Part shown: piece after piece, positions 1 through 11,000 of the stretch
Layout of the letters: every line of letters begins with the position of its first letter
Position numbering within the stretch: the stretch's first letter is position 1
IMG/VR virus record: IMGVR_UViG_3300046533_000460
Location: 1-30,507 of that record
Length of the DNA stretch: 30,507 bases
Direction: 5' to 3' (one strand)
Origin: a virus
Program-made: the position numbers and the translations under genes
The notes under the pieces: model-generated
Told to the model about the DNA's origin: nothing
What the model saw: only the letters and a program-made list of their open reading frames with translations
Databases searched by the model: none

Positions 1-582
1 GATCCGGTGTGGCACGACGATGTGTTCGGGCATCACTCGGTGATCGTGATTCGGGCGGGAACGCTTGACGAAAAGACCAAGTCGGTATCGCCCGCGCGCG
101 TGGTAGCGAAGATGCGTAAACCGTGTCGGCTCGATGCGGGACCGCTGGCGCAGTCGGTGTTGGCGTTGACGCGCTGGTATGGCGATTGTTTCACAATCCC
201 GATTGCCAATGAGCGGGGCGACATTATCGACAACTTGCTGACAGCGGGGATTTCGATCTACAGCCGCGAGGATCTCGAGCGATTTCGGCACGGGCGCACG
301 GAGCTGGTTACGTTCGGGTGGGAGAGCAACGAGTACAACCGTTCGATCTGGATAGGCGCGCTGGCCGAGGCCGTGCGCAAGAAGCTGCTCGATGTGCAGG
401 ACATTGAAACGGTGATGCAGATGTTTCAGGTGACGGCGAGTAACGCCAAGGAGAAACGGGACGCCGAAGCGGTGGGCGTGGGTATGAAAGAGATTGTCCG
501 CGCCACCCGCTACATGAAGGTGCAGGAAGGGTTGTTTGCTACGCCGGTTAAGCGCGATCTGGCGAAAGCGCAGTGGAGCTAG
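1..582 (+). CDS. Terminase large subunit, C-terminal (nuclease) part, 5'-truncated
   Basis: The reading frame is open from the first base (Asp-Pro-Val-Trp-His-Asp-Asp), so the gene starts upstream and the GTG at 7 is only an internal Val codon. About 193 residues are visible. They resemble the RNase H-like nuclease half of phage terminase large subunits: a strand-rich start (SVIVIRAGT), a WYGD segment, then a strand ending in Asn-Glu-Arg-Gly (PIANERGDIIDNLL). That last part matches the usual ErNN-G-x-x-x-x-x-L element. A segment around FGWESNEYNRSIWIGAL corresponds to the 'GW-T-x-x-x-x-R-x-x-L' element that follows. The product cuts and translocates concatemeric phage DNA at the portal. The ATPase half is outside the window, so Walker motifs cannot be checked. 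Synteny with the portal and capsid genes downstream supports the call. Confidence 0.72.
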   Translation, partial: DPVWHDDVFGHHSVIVIRAGTLDEKTKSVSPARVVAKMRKPCRLDAGPLAQSVLALTRWYGDCFTIPIANERGDIIDNLLTAGISIYSREDLERFRHGRTELVTFGWESNEYNRSIWIGALAEAVRKKLLDVQDIETVMQMFQVTASNAKEKRDAEAVGVGMKEIVRATRYMKVQEGLFATPVKRDLAKAQWS

Positions 583-633
583 AAAAGTTTTTTTCTTGCC
601 AAAGCTGGTGGCTTATCGGCAAAGGGCGCTGGC
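583..633 (+). promoter_or_regulatory. Leader element copy 1 (T-tract plus GGCAAAGGGCGCTGGC)
   Basis: This 51-base gap holds a seven-T tract, CTTGCC at 595-600, then GGCAAAGGGCGCTGGC at 618-633 abutting the ATG at 634. TTGCC (596-600) can pair with GGCAA (618-622). The 16-base segment recurs with small changes before four other genes. AGGG inside it is a possible Shine-Dalgarno. Whether it acts on transcription or translation is unknown. Confidence 0.45.
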
Positions 634-1965
634 ATGGCTACAGATCGTCGCAGGTCGCTTCTCAACCCGCAGGACTCTGACGCGCCTAACACCAGTTCCT
701 CTGCTGGTGCTGCCGTTGCTCCTGCTCCACAAGCACGCCAGCGCCTAGCTAGCGACAGAGCGCAGCGCGCTTCTGGTGGCGGTAGGCGTACGGCGGTAAC
801 GAGTTTTCACGGAGTCCCGCTTTCACGCGATGCGATTGCTGGGCGCCCTTCGCCTAATGCGGTGACCGGCACTCCGCAGGGACAAACGTTGATCGCTGGT
901 CCTAACCGCGGCGGGTATGATCCTGGTCAGGACGCCAGAGCGAACGCGGTTATTACTTCGCCTCGTACTGAGGCGCCGCCATCTGCGATGAACAGGCCGA
1001 GGGCTGAATGGGGAACACCAGCGGCAGCGCCAGCAGTTACGACACCGGTTGCTCCAGCGGGTTCGCCTCAGGCGGGGATGCAGTCGGTTGAAGGAGGGAC
1101 AGGCTACAAACCGCTTGAAGCTGGAACTCTTGGCGATCCGAACAAACCGGGAGCGCATCGGGTGTTGATTACCGGTCCCAACAAGTACGAAACGCACATG
1201 ACCGTTCCTTGGCGTGACGAGGAAGGGGTGTATGGGCAGAAGGGTGCGGTGTACAACGTCGATTCGGTGATAGGTCATACCGGAAGTCCTCACAGTCGGC
1301 CAAACTTTTTTCCAAACCCTGATTACGCTGCGGCTGGGAAACCCGCTGCGCCCGCAATAAAACCGGGCATTGGCGGGTTTTCGATGGTGGGCGATGTTGC
1401 TGGCGCTCCGCAAGTACCCGACAGGCTGGCTCCGGTAGCGCCACCTGGCAAGGTTGGCGGGATAGATCTCTCCTTTGGTGGCAAACCGATCGCTAATTTC
1501 GGCGGCACACCCGAGCCGCAAGCCTCAGGGATCGATCTGTCAGCCTCGAATTTAACCGGCATGAAGCCGGTTCCCATGACACCGGAAACGGCAATGAGTC
1601 CGGTGGACCGGCTGGCTGCTGCATTTCCACGAGGCGGGATGCCTGCTACTGGCGTTCCTACGCCGCCAGCGGCTCCGCTTGCGGTATCCTTTGGTGGAGG
1701 AACCTCGAACCAAGCTCAGGACGCGGCTGCTGGTGCAAGGACCGCGGCAGGGGTTAGTAACGCTCAGGCTGCGCGCGTCGGGACTCCGACTCAAGGCAAT
1801 CCGCGACCGGAAACTGAAACCTCGCCCGCTTTGGACATTAACAAGACCGATATATCCAGTGCAGGCTTTTTAGGTGGCGCTACGCCAGCGACTGCTGGTG
1901 CTCGACGCCCACTCCCACCGCCGCCACCACCGCCGCCACCACCGCCACCAGAGCAACAGGGATGA
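634..1965 (+). CDS. Disordered Pro/Ala/Gly-rich phage protein of unknown function
   Basis: The product is 443 residues, mostly low-complexity Ala, Pro, Gly, Thr and Ser. I recognise no catalytic domain. One more ordered-looking patch lies around residues 175-235 and contains Thr-Gly-Pro-Asn-Lys-Tyr-Glu and a following VPWRDEEGVYGQKGAVYNV segment. The C-terminus is Leu, twelve prolines, then Glu-Gln-Gln-Gly. The start is the ATG at 634, supported by AGGG 7 bases upstream and by the shared leader element. The gene ends one base before the giant gene's ATG (TGA-C-ATG), so translation is probably coupled. It lies between terminase and the giant protein, so a virion or internal head role is possible but not shown. 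Twelve consecutive prolines would normally stall ribosomes without EF-P. Confidence 0.7.
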   Translation: MATDRRRSLLNPQDSDAPNTSSSAGAAVAPAPQARQRLASDRAQRASGGGRRTAVTSFHGVPLSRDAIAGRPSPNAVTGTPQGQTLIAGPNRGGYDPGQDARANAVITSPRTEAPPSAMNRPRAEWGTPAAAPAVTTPVAPAGSPQAGMQSVEGGTGYKPLEAGTLGDPNKPGAHRVLITGPNKYETHMTVPWRDEEGVYGQKGAVYNVDSVIGHTGSPHSRPNFFPNPDYAAAGKPAAPAIKPGIGGFSMVGDVAGAPQVPDRLAPVAPPGKVGGIDLSFGGKPIANFGGTPEPQASGIDLSASNLTGMKPVPMTPETAMSPVDRLAAAFPRGGMPATGVPTPPAAPLAVSFGGGTSNQAQDAAAGARTAAGVSNAQAARVGTPTQGNPRPETETSPALDINKTDISSAGFLGGATPATAGARRPLPPPPPPPPPPPPEQQG

Positions 1966-2047
1966 CATGGCGAGTCCACTCGATGAGGTAGGCGACTACG
2001 GGACGCAGGTAGAAGAACCGCCCCCGCCACCACCACCAGAGCAGCAG
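1915..2047 (+). repeat. Duplicated polyproline-Glu-Gln-Gln tract across a gene junction
   Basis: At 1915-1959 the upstream gene encodes twelve Pro then Glu-Gln-Gln in reading frame 1. At 2018-2047 the giant gene encodes seven Pro then Glu-Gln-Gln in frame 2. The DNA of the two tracts is also alike (CCGCCACCACC runs ending CCAGAGCARCAG). The copies flank the stop/start junction, so they are separate tracts and not one sequence read twice. Confidence 0.75.
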
Positions 2048-5000
2048 TTCGCGCCGGAACCTGCGCCGCAGCAACCGATGTATGGCGGGTTCGAGGCGCA
2101 ACAGGACGCTGCGCCCGAGCCAGCGGCTCCTATTCCTGACACCAGCGGTTACGATCAGCGCCAGATTGCGATCCAGCAGCGAGTGGCGCAACTTCAAAAG
2201 ACTCAGGAAGGTTCGCATCCGAGGTACTGGATCGAGGGACTGCGCAATCAGCAACGCGAGTTACTAGCCGAATCCAAAGGGGTAGATCTCCAGCGTCGCG
2301 CGGAAGTCAACGCAGCTCGTGCGGCCGCAGCGGTAGAACGGCAGAATCAACAACAGAACCGCTTCAAGGCGAGCGATCTCGCTGCGCGTGGAATCCCTAC
2401 TTACCGTGATTCGAGTGGTGGGGTGAACATAGCCACTGACGAAAAGGGCGCTCCGCTGACGAGCTTGGATAAGTCGCACGGGATTGCCTACGATTCAGAG
2501 GGGCAACCCAAGAAGCTCACCTACGGACCGGCTGGCCCGCCCAAAACAAGCGATCCATTTGCCAATCTTCCAACTCGCACCGATCCCAAGACCGGCGACC
2601 AGTATCAGGTCGCGCCGGGGCTTCCGTGGAAATGGACCGGCACCGACGAGGGCATCAAGAGCCAGCGGATGCAGGAGGCCAAAGACAAGGCCGTCGCGCA
2701 GGAATCGAAGTTAATCGGCCAAAAGCTCTCGATAGATCACGCCGATTACGTGGCTGGGAACAAGGAACACGACCTGATGAGGAAAGAACTCATCGCCTCG
2801 GTTCCCACGCTGCAAGATCCGAAATTGGCCGGCGCCGACCGCGCGACGGTGTTAAAGGCCGTCGACGATCACTTCAACACTGAGTACGGCGCACCGGAAG
2901 CGAACGAAACCAATGGCTGGTTCAGTAAAGATCTTGCTCCCTCGGCGCAGGCGCTTCGGGATGACATAGACAAGCGCAAGGCCGCGGCGATGGATACCGC
3001 CAACGGTCTGTTCGACCTGAAGGACAAGCAGCGGGCGCTAGGCGAATCGATCCAGCAGGACCGTGAAACGCGCAGGCAGGAAATGGAAACCCTGATCGCG
3101 CACGGGCGCGGGCAGGCTGGGCCGCTCGATCAACCGCAGGGTGGCGCTGCACCAGAAGGAGCGGCGCAACCGGCGCAGCAGGCGCCGCAAGTCCAGCCCA
3201 ATTTCGGGCCGGAGCAGGCACCAGGTATGCTGGAACGCGGCAACATCGACTACAACACGAGGCCGGTTGTCCAGAACCCTGACGGCACGACCAGCACGGT
3301 CAAATCCTTCTCGATTGGCACGGCCAAGGGCGAAGTCCTGCTTCCCTCGATCGCTGATGACGGTCACGAAATGAGTAAGGACGAGGCCATTCAGCAGTAC
3401 GAGAAAACCGGCCAGCACCTTGGCATTTTCGCTGGGCCTAAGTCGGCTGACGCTTTCGCGGAGGAACATCATCACGAAATGGGACCGCCAGAGGATCAGA
3501 CGAACCTGACTCCTGAGGCGCTCAGGCAATCCGCGCAGGATGGGACGCTTCCCGCTCACGCCGCGCCAGCGGCTGTCGCAACTGCGCATGACATTCAGGA
3601 CGCTAACGCCAAGGCTGACGCGCTCCAAGAAAGTAATCCCACGGCGGCTGACGAATATCGGGATTTTGCCGCAAGAATGGCGAACGGCCTCGCCAACGGT
3701 GTGCGCGACGTCATTCAAGGTGGTATCAAGGTCGCAAATCGTTACTCACCGCTCGGTATTGCCAAGCAGGTCGTTGGCTTTGACCAATCGACCGACGACA
3801 AACTGGCCAACAAGACCGGCGATTTGGCGCACGACGCGATTTTGTCCTCTATCCGGTCTACTCCCGGCGCGCTGATCGCCAAAAAGATTACCGGCCACGA
3901 GATAACCGAACTCGATGACCGGTTGAAAGACACGGTTGGAGCTAAAGTCGGCAATTTTATCGGTGGAGCGGTCCCGTATGTGGCGACCAGCCTGCTCGCG
4001 CCCGAGGTTGGCGTCCCGCTCACGGTGTCGACGCTCTTTTCGAGCGGATTTAACAACACCTACGAAGGCGCGAAGGCTCGAGGAGTGTCCGACGAGAAGG
4101 CGCAGGCGCTCGGGCTCGCCAGCGGCGCGATCAACGGCATCCTCGGTCTGCCGTTTAAGGGTGTCGGCGCGGCGCTCAAAGGCGTTTTTGGCGGTACTTC
4201 ATCCAAGGTGATCGCGGAAGCGGTCGTTAAGTCATTCACCGACGGCGTTGTCGTCAACGGCGAGCGATTGGTTGGCCGCGAAGGATTCAACGCGTACCTG
4301 CAGCACCTTGCCGAAGGTGTGCGGATCGGCGTTATGCCTCAGGCGGTTAAGACCGAGGCAATGGAGGTAATTAAGCGACTCGGGCAGGAACTTTTCAAGA
4401 CGCCGGCGCAACGCGCTCTCGACGTAGGCAAGGAAGCTCTCACTCACGCGGCAGTTGGTGGCGGTGTTCAGACCGCGCAGAACATCGTCACCAAACAATA
4501 CGATCCAGAAACCGGCCTTTTCGAGAACGTGCCGGAGCAGGCGCTCGGATTCGGCTTACTCGGTGGCGTATCCAAGGGTTTTGAGCAGGTAGCGAAAGCG
4601 CGAGCTGCGAAACAGGCGCTTGATTCACTTCACCGTCAGGCAGGCCCGCCGCCACCGGTTCCACCGTCCCTTGGTGGTCCAGCCGGAGGGCCGAAACCGC
4701 CGCCTGTTCCACCTGAATTTGGCGGTCCAGCGGAGAAACCGGCAAAAGCAAAAGTAGTAGAAGGAGAAAAACCAACCACAGGAGGACCAGATGTACGAAC
4801 AGAAACACAGCCAAAAACACCACCTTCCGACGAACCCCCACGTGGAGGCGGCACGGAAACTCAGCCGCAGCTTCCCGATGGAGGAACCGGAGGCGGCGCG
4901 GCCCCCGAGGTCACTCAAGCAGGTCCAAAGCCCGCCACACTCGACGAGCAAGCACAAAAAGACCTCGACGAAGCCCTCGGCGGTCTTACCACCGACGAGA

Positions 5001-8000
5001 AGCCAGCCGGTGCCACCGGCACAGGGACCGGTCCCGCCGCAGCAGGCGCCGATACCGGCGCCGCCCCCACCGCAAAGCCCGCCAGTGGGGAATCCGTTCC
5101 AGCCGATGTAGAACACAAGGTCGAGCACGGAGAACACGCGAAACCAGGCTACACGGCAGTCGATACTGCGGACTTGCCCAAGCCCGAGCCGCCCAAGCAG
5201 GAGTTCACTCCGAGTGAATCGGTCAAAGAGGCCGAGGATCGGTTGTGGCGTCTTACGCGCGACAGTGATCCGCATCTGCTCCGGTCGTTAAAGCAGCAGT
5301 TCGGCGGTCACGCTAATTACCAAGACATTCTCGACGCGCACATAGAGAAACACGCGGAGAAAGCCACTGGCTCTGGTGCTTTCGAGTTTGGCGACATCAT
5401 CCACATCGGCCAGACGCCGTACAAGGTCGTGGGATCCGACGATAACTCGACGAGCCTTCAATCAACGGAGTCGGGCAGGCTTAACAAACCGCTGATCCAA
5501 AACACCGAGGATCTCCGGAAGAACATTAATGCCGGTCATTTCGGGCTTGCTCCAATCGCTGGACAGGAGAAAATACCACCAACCAGTGAAACCGGAGCCG
5601 CAGAAAGCCCAACCCCAGCAGGCACAGCCGCTCCAGCAGCCGGTACAGAAGGGGCAGGGGGAGAAGTCGCGGCTCGACCCGAGTATACACGACCTGCTCT
5701 CAAACCACTCCGTCAGCGACCCGGCATTAGTCACGCCCCTGACCTTTCCAAGCCGGAAGCAGTCAGGGCGCACCTCGACCGGCTCCTCGAGCAAAACAAA
5801 GACCAGTTAGACCGTGCGGGAACGCTGGTAGCGTTCGAGCCGCACGATTCAGCGAGCGGTTTCCAGACTGATCCGATCAGCGGCAAAGTCAGCATCGACA
5901 CTGAAAAAGCCGCCTCGCACATTCCGACGATCGAGGAACACGGCGGAAGCGGATCTGGCTGGCTAACAAGTTCCACGCAGGAAGAACACTGGCACGCGCT
6001 ACAGGTCAAAGCGTCGAAATCAGGCGACAAACCTGACTACGCTGGGTTCTACAACAACCTCGACGACGACACGAAGAAGGCGCTCGGGCAGGTTTATCCA
6101 GACGTAACCAACCCTGCGGCGCTCGGGTTCGAGTACGAGCGCATGGTGATGCAGCATCGCGCGGGCGAAACGATCACCGAAGCGCATCACAGGGACATTA
6201 GTCCGGTCCTGCCGTCGATCACCGGTCCTCAGAGCGAGGCGTTGGAAAGCAATATCCAGAAAATTCTCCAAGCCTCGGAGCCGCAACCGGAGCAACCAGA
6301 GGCCGAGCCTTACGGAGCAGCGAAGGCAGAACAGGAAAAAGCTATAGCCGAGCACCTCAAAGCCGAGGAGGAAGCCACGAAGCCCAAGTTGCCGGATTTG
6401 GCGACGGCCACGCAAGATGACGTTACGAAGGTCAATCGTGAGATTGATAGACTGAACGGACTCAAGGCAAGTCCCGAGCGCGATGCGCTACTCAAACACC
6501 TGAACGATTGGATCGATTCTTACGGTCTGCCGCAGAAGGCCGAGGCAGGGAAAGAACCGGCAGGCCCGTATCACATTCAGACGCGACCGGCGCGCACACC
6601 GCAACAGGAAGATACGTGGGCGGTGGTGCAGGGAGAACACTCCCTCACGCCTGGTGGTTACGGCGAATACGGATTCAAGACGCGCGAAGCAGCGGAAACG
6701 CGGCTGGCAGAATTGAACGCGCGGCCCGCGCCCGAAGCACCAGCGAAGCCCAAGATCGGGAGTAAGGAAGCGGCGATCGCAGGCATACCGGAACTGGACT
6801 CCAAAGGCAATCTGCCGCCGATGAAGCGCAACGCTCGCAAGGATATGGCGGGCCAGATCCGGATAGCCGCTGACCGGATGAATCAGCACGGTTTGCTTCC
6901 TACCAAGGACCATCAGGTCGTTCTCGGTCTGATCCGGAAGGATTTTCCAACGCAGTTAGCACTAGAACAAGCCACGCGAACACTCGTGCGGCACGCGAAA
7001 GGAGTGACAGATGCCAGCCAAAAGCCAAGCACAGAGGGAGTGGGCGTTCGGGGTGAAGGGGGAAAAGTGGGCGAGGGCGCACCACTTCGACAACCCCGGC
7101 CGACTACCGGCGAAGGTGAAGCCCAAGAAGAAGAAAAGCCAGAGTCCGCTGGACCCAGTGGTGGCGTACCGCAGGGGCAATGGCTGAAATCTGATCAGGC
7201 GCACTACCAGTTACAAAAGGCGCAGTTGACCAGGGCGCAGAACGCGAAGGATTGGCCGAAGGTTATCGAGTTAGCGGACGCCTTTGAGAAACATTGGGAA
7301 GATCGAGGGATTAGTCCACCGGACGATTGGGCGCGATGGGCGCGAGCGAAAGAGGATGCTCAACTCGAATTGAGGCGAGCGCCGAAAAAGCCGGTGACTC
7401 CGCAGGTGCCAGCGATGGAAGGTATGACTCCGCTTGGTCAGCCGAAGAAGGTCGAAGGGATTAAGCCGGTCACGCTGGATGAGCAGGCGCGGAAAGATTT
7501 GGGCGATGCCCTCAGTGGCCTCATGGCGTCTGAGCCAAAACCGGAGCCGAAATACACGCTCAAGATGCACGCGATCTATCACGCGCTGACCGAGAAAGGG
7601 CAGAGCGTTGAGAAGGTCGCCCGCGAGTTCTCGATGAAGCCTCATCACGTTGAGGCGATCTACGACGCGATGCGAAGTCCGAGGCCGCGAATGGCGCTCA
7701 TGGCATCAGCGCCGTTCGCGCAACGTGATATTCCCGACGAGAAACTGGACGCTTTCGTTAAAGCCGCGAAGTCGATGCTGCGCAGCGGGGTTACTACGCC
7801 CGAGGCACTTGCGCAAGTTATGCCGCCAGCTTCCTACCCGTATTTGCAGGCAATGTGGGACGCTTTCGGGATGGTCAAAGGTAGCCTGCGCGGAACGCAC
7901 GATTGGCCCAAGATCGTCGAGGGGTTAAAAGCGCAAACGGCGCCCGCGATCGAGGAAGCGCCGGAGCCGGAGATTGGCAGTCGCGTGAAAATCACGACAA

Positions 8001-11000
8001 AGGGCGAAACCTTCATCGGCCTCATGCAGATTTCCGCGGGCCTCAAATGGATCGAGGTTAAGAACCATTCTCCCATCACTCTCGACGAGGTTGATTCGAT
8101 CGAGCAGATCAACACCGCTGATGAAGTCCGAGCGGAGCGACAAGCGCGCAAGATGGGCAAGATCGTTTACACGCAACCCAAGACGCGGGATGACTACGAA
8201 AACACGCTATGGGATCTGGCGGGTAAGGTCGCTGACCATGATATTGCCATAAGCGAGCCGTACAATCAGGAGAAGGCGATGAGGCACAGCCAACTCGAAG
8301 CTCAGTTCGATAAAGTGGCTGACGAGATCGAGCTGGCGAAGGCAAAGCGCCGGTATCTTCTGTCGCAGGCGATCAACAAGCGCGAAGGCAAACCGCTCCA
8401 ACGCGCGCACCGGTTGGGATCGCCATACGCTGAGGTTCGTGTTCCCAAGCCGCAGGACTTCGATCCAGACAAAGCGATCCGCTCCAAACGCTGGCCGAGG
8501 CCGCTACTCGACTACATGACCAAGGCCGAAGTCGAAGCGAGCCTCAAATCGGCGCGGAACCAGTTGAAAGGCAAACCGACAGCTATCGCGGCGCAAATGG
8601 CTCAGAACGTTATCGACGAGCGCACGCGGCAACTGGAAAAAGGCGATTATCTCGAAGCGGCGCAGGAACGACTCAAAACGCAAGAACAGGCGCCCGAAGT
8701 TGCTCCGGCGACTGTGTTTCTTTCGGGAGCGCAAAAGAGCATCGCGGATATTGACGCCAGCATCGCGGCGAATAAGCCGTTCGGGGCAACGGTTGTCACC
8801 AGCGTCAAGGAGGGAACAACGCTTTCCCAAACGGTGAGGCGCAAGATCGTGGATTACGTTCAGCGCGGCGGTAAAGTGTTTCTGGACTCCGGCGCTATCC
8901 AAGCATTCAAGGCCAATTTGCGTGGCGAGAAGGTTGAAGTGCCGTGGGAGCGCGTTCTGCACGCTTATCGCGAGATTGCCGCTCTTGCCGGTCAAGAGCG
9001 CGGCCTGCGACAGGGCCAGCTTTATATCGTTGTGCCTGATGTTGTCGGGGACGCGGAAGCCACAAAAGCGTTACAGACGAAATACGCTTCGACGATCAAC
9101 GAACTGTTTAAGGCCGGATTCAACCTCATCTTTCCGGTGCAGAAGGCTCCTGGTGTGGACTTGTTTGACGCCATACGCCAAGCCGTTCCAGAAAATCCTC
9201 ATCCAGACATGAGGGGCGAAGTGATCGTCGGGATTCCGTTTAATGCGAAGGCATGGACGAAGGCGGAAGTTTTAGCGTGGCTGGATCGTCAGAAAGGCCG
9301 GAAACTTGCCATTGGGGTTCATTTGTTAGGTGGCGGGGAGGCCGACGTTAATTGGTTCAAAGAGGAAGCGGCCAAGCGCGACGTCAGCTTCCGCGAAATC
9401 ACTGGCGATACCTCAACAACTGAGCAAAACAGGGTCAGAAAATACGGCGAGAAGCCCAAGAAGAAGGAAACCAACAAGGAGATCTCCGAGCGCACAGGGT
9501 TCCCGCTGGATCTGGTCGAGCGCACGATGGGACCGGACGCCAATATGCCGCAGGACGAGTTCATCCAGCGGCTCAAGACCAAGCTGGTCGACATATTCAA
9601 GGTCGATCAGGGACTCGGTCACGTTACCGGCACTTGGTTCGATGCCGGTCTAAGCAAGGGTTACAAGGACAAAGGCGGCGGCTACAGCTACAAGAGCGGC
9701 GAAGCCTACATCAGCGCGCGCGGCATCACGATCACCGCTCCGGTCGACAGCATCCGCGCCGGTAATCCGCAGTTCACCGTTACGGTAGAAGGGAAAACCG
9801 AGAAGCCCGCCAAAGCCAAGACCGTTGGCAGTTGGAAAGCCGAGATCGACGATGGTTCGGGGTACACGAGCAACGGTTTGCGCTTCGCGGAGCAGTGGGA
9901 AGCCGCAGCTTCGGGCAGCACAATTTTCAACCGTTGGATGGGCGCGAAGGAAATGCGCGTTGTCGAGAGCGACGAGCCGCCTACGCATACGTGGAACAAG
10001 GAAACAGGACACGCTGAATCTATTATTGGCGCTGAGGTAGGCGGCGCCATGCCGAAGGGTCACGAGGAAGTCAGGAGCGCCGTGGCTACCAAGTTGTTGA
10101 TCGGTCAGAAGTTTCCGCGCACGGAGTTAACCGAGCTTGCCGAAAAACACGGTCTTACCGCCAAGCAGGCCGACGAAGCCGCAGAAGCTGGAATCGTGCA
10201 GGCGGCGACCGATATGCAGGCCAGCCGGCGCAATGCAACGCCGCAGGAGATCTTCGACCGGCTGGTCGAAATGTATAACAACCAGCCGAACCTGACCGCG
10301 CGCACTGCCACCAGCAAGCTCGACCAGGCTTACTCCACGCCGGTCCCGCTGGCGTATGTCGCCTCGCAACTGGCCGACATTAAGGGCGGGAAGAAGATCT
10401 ACGAGCCGACTGCGGGCAACGGGATGCTCTTGATCGAGGCCGATTCGAGTTCGCAACAGGTGTTCGCTAACGAGCTGAACGACCAGCGCGCAGCCGAGTT
10501 AATGTCGCAGAAGATCAAGGTCGTCACGATGAAGGACGCTTCTGAGTGGCATCCCAACATCAAGGCTGACCGCGAAGCCATGAACCCGCCTTTCGGCACA
10601 GTGCAGGAAGATGGCAAAACCAAGACGTTCATCGTGGATGGGGTGCAAACCACGCAGATCGATCATGCGATCGTTCTCGAGTCTTTGAAGTCGCTGGCCG
10701 ACGATGGGCGCGCGGTCCTGATCGTGGGCGGGCCGGGAACAAACACCGGAGCGGTGATGCAGGATCTCAAGGCCCGCAGGGAATGGTACGCGCAAGGGCA
10801 GCGCGGCGCCTTCTGGAAACGCCTCTATGCAGCCTACGGCGTGATCGATCATTTCACGGTCGACGGCGAGCTTTACAAGAAGCAGGGCGCCGGTTGGCCG
10901 GTCGATGTGGTTCTGATCCGAGGCCGAGGCGAATCGCCAATTCAATTGCCAAGCGCCAACGCGCCGCGTATCCTAACGAGTTGGGATGACCTGAAAAATG

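Noticed and set aside
536-748. Plus-strand ORF with a hydrophobic Leu/Pro tail overlapping two genes
   Set aside because: It overlaps the terminase end and the next gene's start, has no good start site, and is Arg/Leu-biased like a frame shadow.
1874-1966. Upstream extension of the giant gene to 1874
   Set aside because: It would overlap the previous gene and add a His/Arg-rich peptide that is only the polyproline codons read in another frame. The ATG at 1967 has a better site and spacing.
4625-5275. Minus-strand ORF of 216 codons rich in Gly, Trp, Cys and Phe
   Set aside because: It is the complement of a Pro/Lys-rich linker, which gives such composition automatically.
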